This document shows, piece after piece, positions 53,759-60,827 of a stretch of 64,000 bases of DNA. The position numbers and the translations under genes are program-made. The number at the start of each line of letters is the position of its first letter. Within the stretch, counting starts at the first letter, position 1. The stretch is from Streptomyces sp. LUP47B. Lineage in GTDB: Bacteria; Actinomycetota; Actinomycetes; Streptomycetales; Streptomycetaceae. Under the pieces are notes generated by a model, which ran no database searches, was not told where the DNA came from, and was given only the letters and a program-made list of their open reading frames with translations. The stretch lies in the NCBI RefSeq assembly GCF_001746295.1, contig NZ_MJAH01000026.1, positions 1 through 64,000 on the forward strand, read 5' to 3'.

Positions 53759-54927
53759 CGGTCGTCCTCCTTCAGCCCGAGTCCGAGGAACTCGCCCCGC
53801 GTCCAGTCCAGTTCGGCGGCGATGCCCGCCGCCAGAGCCGACGGTCCGGCGGGGCGCTGGTCGGACGGCAGCACATTCCAGGTGTACGTCTCGACCTCGA
53901 TGTGGTCCGTGCCGGCGGTCGGCGCGCCGAGCAGACCGGCCAGGGTGGCTTCGAGTACCTGACGGGTGGAGCCGAGCGGCGGCCGCGGAGCAGCATGCAG
54001 CGGTACGTGGAAGTGGACCCGCCAGGGAGCGCGTCCCGGCAGCCCGTCCGGACCGATCGCCTCGTCCAGGTCGTCCGCGGCCAGCGGCAGGGGACTCGCC
54101 GACTCCCTCGTCTGGTGCAGGAACCGGGGTTCGTCGAAGGCGGCGAGCACGGGCGCCGTCTCCGCGGACCGGGGCCGCGGCACATGCAGCGCGCAGGAGG
54201 CCTGGAGCTTCACCACGGACACTCCGGCGGCCGCCAGCCGCCGCAGCGCGGCCGCGGGTTCCTCGAAGGCCACGGCGAGATGGCAGGTGTCCAGGCAGAT
54301 GCCCAGCACCTCCGGGTCGCGGCCCGCCAGCAGTTCCACCGCGTGCTCGGTGCGCTCGACGACGCACCCGGGCTCGGGCTCGAAGCCGACCCGGACCGGG
54401 CGCCCTTCCTCGGCGGCGAGGCGGGACAGGCCGGCGGCGAGCCGGTCGAGGGCGGCCTCGGCCGCGGTCTGCCGCTGCGGCGACCACCAGGCCCGCCAGC
54501 CCAGCGGCAGCGTGGAGATGCTGCCCCGGGCCGTGTCGTCCGGCAGCAGCCGGGACAGCACGCGGGCCAGATCGAGGGTGTAGCGCAGCCGCACGGGATC
54601 GGCCCAGTCGGGCACATAGACGTCCCGTTTCACCCGGGCCGCGTGAAAGCCCTGGTAGGGAAAGGCGTTGAGGGAGACGACTTCCAGGCCGCGGGTGGTG
54701 AGCGCACGACGCAGACCCGCCACGGCGGACGGGTCGCCCGCAAGTTCACCCGCGGCCTGCCGGGGGATCCACAGCCCGACGCCGAGCCTGTCCACGCCCA
54801 GGCGCTGCCGGACCGGGACGGCATGGCGGTCCAGCTGGGCGAGGATCCCGTCGAGCGACTCGGCCGCGTGCACGTTGGTGCAGTACGAGAGGTGGACGGT
54901 GCTGCCGTCGGGATGCCTGAAACGCAT
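53755..54927 (-). CDS. eboE: Ebo-system TIM-barrel protein EboE
   Basis: A 390-residue sugar-phosphate isomerase-like TIM barrel. LSYCTNVHAAESLDGILAQL, WIPRQAA, VVSLNAFPYQGFHAARVKRD and VYVPDWADP are the hallmark N-terminal segments of EboE, and GFEPEPGCVVERTE and CLDTCHLAVAFEEP the metal/phosphate half. It is called a metabolite-traffic protein because it is needed with the other Ebo proteins for moving a precursor to the periplasm in scytonemin-making Nostoc. It starts 8 bases after eboB and overlaps eboF by 4 bases. Confidence 0.88.
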   Translation of the reverse strand: MRFRHPDGSTVHLSYCTNVHAAESLDGILAQLDRHAVPVRQRLGVDRLGVGLWIPRQAAGELAGDPSAVAGLRRALTTRGLEVVSLNAFPYQGFHAARVKRDVYVPDWADPVRLRYTLDLARVLSRLLPDDTARGSISTLPLGWRAWWSPQRQTAAEAALDRLAAGLSRLAAEEGRPVRVGFEPEPGCVVERTEHAVELLAGRDPEVLGICLDTCHLAVAFEEPAAALRRLAAAGVSVVKLQASCALHVPRPRSAETAPVLAAFDEPRFLHQTRESASPLPLAADDLDEAIGPDGLPGRAPWRVHFHVPLHAAPRPPLGSTRQVLEATLAGLLGAPTAGTDHIEVETYTWNVLPSDQRPAGPSALAAGIAAELDWTRGEFLGLGLKEDDR

Positions 54928-54935
54928 GCTCTGGC

Positions 54936-55796
54936 TCAACTCCCCCCACGATCGATGGAGTTGCCCTGGTGAGTAGCGGAGGTCGCCGAGGCCTGGGCGT
55001 CCGGCTCCGGCCGAAGCCGCCCGCTCTGCCCGTAGAAGGCGACCGGATTGCGCCACAACACCTGGTCCACGGCGTCCTCGTCGAATCCTGCCGCGAGCAT
55101 CGCCTCACCGGTCGCGCGGGTCAGCAGGGGATCACTGTGACCCCAGTCGGCCGCGGAGTTCACCAGGACCCGCTCGGTGCCGTATTCCTGGAGGACGCGC
55201 ACCATCCTGGCCGGGTCCATCTTCGTGTCGGGATAGATGGAGAAGCCCATCCAGCAGCCGGTGTCGACGACGTCTGCCACCGTCACCTCGTTGAGGTGGT
55301 CCAGCACCACCCGGCCCGGATCGATGCCGGACGCGGCGATCAGCTCGAGGGAGCGCGCGGTGCCCGCGGCCTTGTCGCGGTGAGGCGTGTGCACCAGGGC
55401 CGGCAGCCCGTGCTCCCGCGCGAGGTCGAGCTGGATCGCGAACGCCTTCTCCTCCTCGGGCGTCGCGGAGTCGAAGCCGATCTCGCCGACGGCGACCACC
55501 GAGTCCTTCGCCAGGTAACGGGGCAGCAGATCCAGGACGCCCGAGCAGCGTGGATCGTTGGCCTCCTTGGGGTTGAGGGCCAGTGCGCAGTGGTGGGCGA
55601 TGCCGAACCGGGCGGCTCGGTAGGGTTCCCAGCCCAGCAGCGCGTCGAAGTAGTCGGTGAAGCTGCCCACGTTCGTGCGGGGCTGACCCAGCCAGAATGC
55701 GGGCTCCACGACGCAGCGCACCCCGGCCGCGCGCATGGCCCGGTAGTCGTCGGTGGTTCGGGACGTCATATGGATGTGCGGGTCGAGAATCCGCAT
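54936..55796 (-). CDS. eboB: Ebo-system TatD-like metal hydrolase EboB
   Basis: A 286-residue TatD-type TIM barrel. The HxH metal motif is in ILDPHIHMTSRT, with VVAVGEIGFDSATPEEE, LPALVHTPHRDK and VVLDHLNE further on. WLGQPRTNVGSFTDYFDALL is characteristic of the EboB subgroup. The substrate is unknown. ATG 55796 overlaps the eboA stop by one base (TGATG). Confidence 0.88.
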   Translation of the reverse strand: MRILDPHIHMTSRTTDDYRAMRAAGVRCVVEPAFWLGQPRTNVGSFTDYFDALLGWEPYRAARFGIAHHCALALNPKEANDPRCSGVLDLLPRYLAKDSVVAVGEIGFDSATPEEEKAFAIQLDLAREHGLPALVHTPHRDKAAGTARSLELIAASGIDPGRVVLDHLNEVTVADVVDTGCWMGFSIYPDTKMDPARMVRVLQEYGTERVLVNSAADWGHSDPLLTRATGEAMLAAGFDEDAVDQVLWRNPVAFYGQSGRLRPEPDAQASATSATHQGNSIDRGGS

Positions 55797-56452
55797 CAGT
55801 CACCACTCCTGGTCGGCAAGACGGTGGGGGCGGCGGCGAGCAGCGCCACCGCGTCGGGCGGCGCCGGGCGGCCGGCGGCCTCCCGTTCCCGGACGAGGTC
55901 GGCCAGCATGCGCAGCAGCGGCGGGTCGCAGCGCTCGTGCAGCGCGGCCACGGACGCCAACGGCACACCGGTGAAAAGGCACTTGAGCACCGCGTGCCGC
56001 CACAGCGGCCGGCTCAGATGGCGTGCCGCGTACGGCCCGACGGCGGCTTCCACCAGCCTGCCGTCGTGGGTCCGCAGCGCGTCCTCGGTCAACTCGATCG
56101 CCGCGGGGCCGAGCTCGAGCAGCGGCAGCGACCGCAGTACGGAGAGGCGTTCGGCCGCGTCGCCGTACCGGTAGCAGGCCAGCGTCTCGGCGAGCCGCCG
56201 GCCGTCGTCGACCGGCACGGCCAGCAACAGGAGCACGCGGGCCGCGTCCGCCACGGTCCAACCCGGGCGGCCGGCCAGCGGGCCGTGCCCGCACGAGCGT
56301 CCCGCGGCCGGGAACAGCGAGGCGAGGGCTCCGGCCGAGGAACGGAGGCGCTCCTCGGCCGTGCTCAGCCACTCGGCGGCGGCCGGGCCGAGCGTCCCGG
56401 CGAGCGCGGAACGCAGGTCGGTGGCGGACGGCGTCCCGTCCGGCGCGCTCAT
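55796..56452 (-). CDS. eboA: Ebo-system protein EboA
   Basis: A 218-residue mainly helical protein of the EboA family. WTVADAARVLLLL, ETLACYRYGDAAERLSVLRS and WRHAVLKCLFTGVPLASVAA are the helical segments that recall other EboA proteins. No catalytic motif is visible, so a structural or scaffold role seems likely. The ATG start overlaps the stop of eboC by 4 bases (ATGA). Confidence 0.82.
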   Translation of the reverse strand: MSAPDGTPSATDLRSALAGTLGPAAAEWLSTAEERLRSSAGALASLFPAAGRSCGHGPLAGRPGWTVADAARVLLLLAVPVDDGRRLAETLACYRYGDAAERLSVLRSLPLLELGPAAIELTEDALRTHDGRLVEAAVGPYAARHLSRPLWRHAVLKCLFTGVPLASVAALHERCDPPLLRMLADLVREREAAGRPAPPDAVALLAAAPTVLPTRSGD

Positions 56453-57324
56453 GTCGCGGACACCCGTCGGGACAGGCGCCGGACCAACGGGAGCGCCGCG
56501 GCGAGCAGTGCCCCGGACAGCGGGGCGCCCGCGCGTGCGGTGAGCGCCGCCTGCAGCGGCACCATGGCGTGAATGCCCGCGCCGACGGACGAGCGGATCC
56601 GATCCCCCGTCGGCTGCCGGGCGGCCGCTGCCTGAGGGGCGCCGAAGCGATAGGCGTAGCAGCCCGCCAGAGCGACTTGGGCCGCCCCGGCGAACCGGAC
56701 GCGACCACCTCTCTCAAGAGGGAGGGCGGTCGTCGCGGTGACGACGGCGGTGGCCGCGAGGGTCGACAGCGGCAGGGAGGCCGACGCTCCGTACACCTCG
56801 CCCCGGCTCAGCCGGGTCACTGCGGCCGTGTGGGCCGCCATCGTCAGGGCCGGGAAGAGGGCGCGGGTCATGCCCCTGCCACCGCCTGCCGTGGCGCCCA
56901 GCATGACGTCGAGCCCACGGGCGAGGGCCATCGCCGCCGGGCCGTACGGACCCGACTTGAGCTTCATGTCGTACGCCCAGACGGTGGCGGCCAGCGGCAC
57001 GGTGACCGCGAGTGACCGGCGCCCGCCGCTCAGCGCGCTCAGACCGATCCCCGCCGCGGTGCCGCAGACGGCGACAGCCAGCGCGGTCCGGGCCCGGATG
57101 CGCCCCGAAGGCACCGGACGGTGCGACCGCTCGTAGGCGTCGACCGTGCGGTCGGCGTAGTCGTTGAGCGCCATGCCGGCCCAGTAGAGACAGACCGAGG
57201 CGGCGGCGAGGCCGGTGAGCCGGGAGCGCACGGGGGAGCCGGCGGCCAGCGCGCCCACCAGCGTGTCGCCGGGCACCGTCAACGCGGCGGGAGCGCGGAC
57301 GAGTTCATAGAGCGGACCGGGCAT
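56449..57324 (-). CDS. eboC: Ebo-system UbiA-family prenyltransferase EboC
   Basis: A 291-residue membrane prenyltransferase with eight to nine helices. The first Asp-rich motif is NDYADRTVDAYERSHRPVPS, the second motif is in VWAYDMKLKSGPYGP. It is the only visible membrane-embedded enzyme of the operon. In this family it transfers an isoprenoid to a polar acceptor; here the acceptor could be an aromatic, an inositol phosphate or a polyprenyl carrier, but the sequence does not say. ATG 57324 overlaps the upstream stop (TGATG). Confidence 0.88.
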   Translation of the reverse strand: MPGPLYELVRAPAALTVPGDTLVGALAAGSPVRSRLTGLAAASVCLYWAGMALNDYADRTVDAYERSHRPVPSGRIRARTALAVAVCGTAAGIGLSALSGGRRSLAVTVPLAATVWAYDMKLKSGPYGPAAMALARGLDVMLGATAGGGRGMTRALFPALTMAAHTAAVTRLSRGEVYGASASLPLSTLAATAVVTATTALPLERGGRVRFAGAAQVALAGCYAYRFGAPQAAAARQPTGDRIRSSVGAGIHAMVPLQAALTARAGAPLSGALLAAALPLVRRLSRRVSAT

Positions 57325-58511
57325 CAGCGCGCCACCGACGCTGCCCAGGCGAGCAGCTCCCGGTACTGCGCGTCGAGCCCGTGCTCCGCCCGCGGGTGCG
57401 ACGGACCCGCGAGGGCGGTGACGCAGGGCTCGACGGGGTCCTTGAAGAAGAAGCCGAGCTGCGTCTGCGGGCCGCTCGCCCCCGACCGGTGAGCCGTCGC
57501 CATGAGCCGTACCAGGTCGAGCACGAGGGGCGCGGCGAGGGCCGAGTCGCAGCCCTGCCAGGTGAACTGCATGGTCATCCGTACTCCGAGGAACCCCTCG
57601 AAGCCGATGTGGTCCCAGGCGGTCTTCCACTCCCCGAAGTCGGGAACGTCGTCGATGTGTGTCTCGCCCTCGACCCGGTGGCCCAGGACGCTCTCCAGGA
57701 TCTGGTTCTTGGACTCGGTCTTGCTGCGGGCCGCCCCCGGGTCCCGGAGCGTCGCTCCGTCGCCGCCGCCCAGCAGATTCGTGCCGGACCAGGACCGCAC
57801 CCGTAGCGCACGCCGCGTGAACATCGGCGCGAGCACGCTCTTGACCAGGGTCTCGCCGGTCTTCCCGTCGCGCCCTGAGTACGGCAGGCGACGAGCCGCG
57901 GCGAGGGACCGCAGAGCCGGCAGCCGGATCCCCGTGGAGGGCGTGAAGTCCACGTACGCGCAGTCGGCGGTCAGGGCCGCGTACGCGTACAGGGAACTCG
58001 GCGGCAGGATGTCCGCACGGTCCTCCAGCGCTCGCCGCAGCTGTTCCGGATCGGCCGGCAACGCGCTCTCGTCGACGGCCGGTTCGGTCGAGGACAAGTT
58101 GACCACCACCACGGTGTCCAGGTCGTGGCGCTCACGGAAGGACACGAGGTCGGCGGCAAGCGCGTCGGCGTGCCGGGCCTGGGGTGCGTCGTCCGCGGGG
58201 CGGGTGCCGGTGCGGATCTCCCGGTCGGCCGTGTCCAGTGCCGCGCCGAGATGTGCCGTCACCGGCGCGGGCAGCACCCCCGCGGCCACGAGCTGTTCGG
58301 CCCGTTTGCGCAGCGGCACGGCCACGATGTCGTGGCCGCCGAAGACGAGGTCGCCGAAATCGGGCAGGGGGAGTCGGCGCAGGGGCTCGGTCTCCGTGAC
58401 ACAGCCGGTCGGTTCCGCGAGCCCGGCGGCGAGTGCCGCCGCACCGGCCACCACGGTGGTGGCCACCGATCCACGTGCGCCCACCAGCCACACTCCGGTC
58501 CGCTGCGCCAT
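57324..58511 (-). CDS. Inositol-3-phosphate synthase-like sugar-phosphate cyclase
   Basis: A 395-residue member of the myo-inositol-1-phosphate synthase family and first gene of the ebo operon. The NAD fold has GVWLVGARGSVATTVVAGAA, and VVVVNLSSTEP, KTGETLVKSVLAPMF, RSWSGTNLLGGGDG and SKNQILESVLG are the active-site segments. It would cyclise glucose-6-phosphate (or an analogue) to an inositol phosphate with NAD. In most ebo clusters this place is held by EboD, a 3-dehydroquinate-synthase-like cyclase, so this may be a non-homologous functional substitute. ATG 58511 has GGAGG about 7 bases upstream. Confidence 0.88.
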   Translation of the reverse strand: MAQRTGVWLVGARGSVATTVVAGAAALAAGLAEPTGCVTETEPLRRLPLPDFGDLVFGGHDIVAVPLRKRAEQLVAAGVLPAPVTAHLGAALDTADREIRTGTRPADDAPQARHADALAADLVSFRERHDLDTVVVVNLSSTEPAVDESALPADPEQLRRALEDRADILPPSSLYAYAALTADCAYVDFTPSTGIRLPALRSLAAARRLPYSGRDGKTGETLVKSVLAPMFTRRALRVRSWSGTNLLGGGDGATLRDPGAARSKTESKNQILESVLGHRVEGETHIDDVPDFGEWKTAWDHIGFEGFLGVRMTMQFTWQGCDSALAAPLVLDLVRLMATAHRSGASGPQTQLGFFFKDPVEPCVTALAGPSHPRAEHGLDAQYRELLAWAASVAR

Positions 58512-58797
58512 GGTTCCGCCTCCGGTCGTCCTGCGTCGGTTCTCGTGTCGGTGGCCCAGCATGGTCGGCGACGCTATGGGCCCGGCAACTCACGGCTATC
58601 GCGGGCCCAACCGGTGCGGTGGCGGGGCCCTGGGCCGACGCCGAGGCCGCCGCGACCGAGCGCAGCGGTCCCGGGATGCTCGATCCTGGACGCAGTGCCT
58701 TCAGAGGTCACCGGCCCGATGCCCACCGCGTGCAGGGCCGCCACGAGGTCACCCGCCTCGGCCGGTGTCTCCGCCGTCCCGCCGACCGGCCGGCGCG
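58512..58797. other. Intergenic region upstream of the ebo operon
   Basis: Contains the promoter region of the ebo operon and the end of the rfbB gene. A minus-strand frame (about 58574-58790) has GC-rich third positions and reads AGDLVAALHAVGIGPVTSEG, but no start or family could be assigned; it may be a gene remnant. Confidence 0.35.
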
Positions 58798-59787
58798 TCA
58801 GCGAGGGAGTGCCGCGCGGTCCCGGAGGGGCTCCCACCAGGCGCGGTTGTCGTGGTACCAGCGGACGGTGTCGGCGAGTCCCTCCTCGAAGGGGACCGCC
58901 GGGCGATAGCCGAGTTCGTCACGGATCTTCGTGATGTCCAGGGAGTACCGCCGGTCGTGGCCCTTGCGGTCGGCGACGTGCTCCACCCGCTCCCAGCCGG
59001 CCCCGCACGCGTCGAGCAGCAGCCCGGTCAGCTCCTTGTTGGTCAACTCGGTGCCGCCGCCGATGTGGTACACCTCGCCGGCCCGGCCGCGGTGCAGGAC
59101 CAGGTCGATCCCCGCGCAGTGGTCCGCAACGTGCAGCCAGTCCCGGACGTTGGCGCCGTCGCCGTACAGCGGAACCTGGCGGCCCTCCATGAGCCGCGTG
59201 ATGAACAGCGGGATCATCTTCTCCGGGAAGTGGTAGCGGCCGTAGTTGTTCGAGCAGCGGGTGACGACCACGTCCATGCCGTGGCTGCGATGCTGCGCCA
59301 GCGCGAGGTGATCGGAGCCGGCCTTGCTCGCCGCGTAGGGGGAGTTGGGCGCCAGGGGCTGGTCCTCGGTCCACGAGCCCCGCTCGATCGAGCCGTACAC
59401 CTCGTCGGTGGAGACCTGCACGAAGCGGCCGACCCGATGCCTGCGCGCCCCGTCCAGCAGGGTCTGGGTGCCAAGCACGTTGGAGGTCACGAAGTCGCGC
59501 GCCCCGATCAGTGAACGGTCCACGTGCGACTCGGCGGCGAAGTGCACAACCGCGTCATGACCGGGCATGACCGAGTCGACGAGATAGGCGTCGGTGATGT
59601 CGCCGGGCACGAAGGTCAGGGACGGATGGTCGGTGACGGCGGCCAGATTCGCGAGGTTGCCGGAGTAGGCGAGTTTGTCCAGGACGGTGACCTGGACGTC
59701 GGGTGGAGAAAGCAGCGCGCCGGAGAGCGTCGCGCGGACGAATTGCGACCCTATGAAGCCGGCACCACCGGTGACGAGGATTCTCAT
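58798..59787 (-). CDS. rfbB: dTDP-glucose 4,6-dehydratase
   Basis: A 329-residue short-chain dehydrogenase/reductase. The NAD motif is ILVTGGAGFIGSQFVRATL, the catalytic YxxxK is in SPYAASKAGSDH, and STDEVYGSIERGSW and VRDWLHVADHCAGI are typical of RmlB. It makes dTDP-4-keto-6-deoxyglucose, the entry point to antibiotic deoxysugars. It is divergent from rfbA with a 94-base space. ATG 59787 gives the standard family start. Confidence 0.95.
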   Translation of the reverse strand: MRILVTGGAGFIGSQFVRATLSGALLSPPDVQVTVLDKLAYSGNLANLAAVTDHPSLTFVPGDITDAYLVDSVMPGHDAVVHFAAESHVDRSLIGARDFVTSNVLGTQTLLDGARRHRVGRFVQVSTDEVYGSIERGSWTEDQPLAPNSPYAASKAGSDHLALAQHRSHGMDVVVTRCSNNYGRYHFPEKMIPLFITRLMEGRQVPLYGDGANVRDWLHVADHCAGIDLVLHRGRAGEVYHIGGGTELTNKELTGLLLDACGAGWERVEHVADRKGHDRRYSLDITKIRDELGYRPAVPFEEGLADTVRWYHDNRAWWEPLRDRAALPR

Positions 59788-59881
59788 GGCTGCCGGAGCC
59801 TAGCCGAGCGGTGGCCGCCCCACCGTGGGCCGCCGAATCCGCCTAAGCGATCCCTAAGGTCTCGCATGGACCATGGCGGGC

Positions 59882-60763
59882 ATGCGCGGAATCATACTTG
59901 CAGGCGGTACCGGGTCCCGGTTGTGGCCGGTGACGAAAGCGGTGTCGAAGCAGCTCATGCCCGTCTTCGACAAACCGATGATCTATTACCCGCTCGCCAC
60001 CCTCCTGATGGCCCAGGTGAGCGAGATACTGATCATCACCACCCCGTCGGACCAGGCCCAGTTCCAGCAACTCCTCGGAGGCGGATCCCAGTTGGGCATC
60101 AACATCGAATACGCGGTCCAGAGGCGCCCGGACGGACTGGCCCGGGCATTTCTGATCGGAGAGAAGTTCATCGGCAACGGCCCGGTGGCCCTGGTGCTCG
60201 GCGACAACATCTTCTACGGAGCCGGTCTGGGACGGAGTCTGGCCGTCGGTGCCCCCGAGCGGGGCGGGCGCATTTTCGCCTGTCCGGTGTCGGATCCGCG
60301 CGCGTACGGGGTCGTCGAATTCGACGAACGAGGACGCGCGGTGTCCGTGGAGGAGAAACCCGAGCACCCGAAATCCAGATACGCCGTGCCCGGCCTGTAC
60401 TTCTACGACAACCAGGTGGTCGACATCGCCCGCTCGCTCACCCCGAGCCCACGTGGCGAACTGGAGATCACCGACATCAACACCGCCTATCTGAGCCGCG
60501 GCGAACTCAAGGTCACGGTGCTCGACCGGGGTACGGCATGGCTGGACACGGGCACCTTCGCCGCGCTGGTCCACGCCTCGGAGTTCGTGCGGGTCATCGA
60601 GGAGCGCCAAGGACTGAAGATCGGCTGCGTGGAGGAGGCCGCCTGGCGCTCCGGCCGTATCGACGACGACCAACTCGCCCGGCTCGCCGCTCCGTTGCTC
60701 AAGAGCGGCTACGGCGACTACCTGCTGGGGCTGCTCGACTCCCGGCAGCCGGGGACGCGTTGA
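59882..60763 (+). CDS. rfbA: Glucose-1-phosphate thymidylyltransferase
   Basis: A 293-residue RmlA. The nucleotide loop is GIILAGGTGSRLWPVTKAVS, with KQLMPVFDKPMIYYPLATLL, LVLGDNIFYG and EEKPEHPKS. It makes dTDP-glucose for RfbB. The family start MRGIIL at 59882 was chosen; an ATG three codons upstream (59873) is possible and neither has a good ribosome site. Together with rfbB it makes the first two deoxysugar steps; later sugar genes are outside the window. Confidence 0.95.
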   Translation: MRGIILAGGTGSRLWPVTKAVSKQLMPVFDKPMIYYPLATLLMAQVSEILIITTPSDQAQFQQLLGGGSQLGINIEYAVQRRPDGLARAFLIGEKFIGNGPVALVLGDNIFYGAGLGRSLAVGAPERGGRIFACPVSDPRAYGVVEFDERGRAVSVEEKPEHPKSRYAVPGLYFYDNQVVDIARSLTPSPRGELEITDINTAYLSRGELKVTVLDRGTAWLDTGTFAALVHASEFVRVIEERQGLKIGCVEEAAWRSGRIDDDQLARLAAPLLKSGYGDYLLGLLDSRQPGTR

Positions 60764-60827
60764 AGGCATACGAGCCCGAGCGGGAGTCCTACCGTGCGTG
60801 CACCCGCCCCGGAACTCGGCGCGAACC

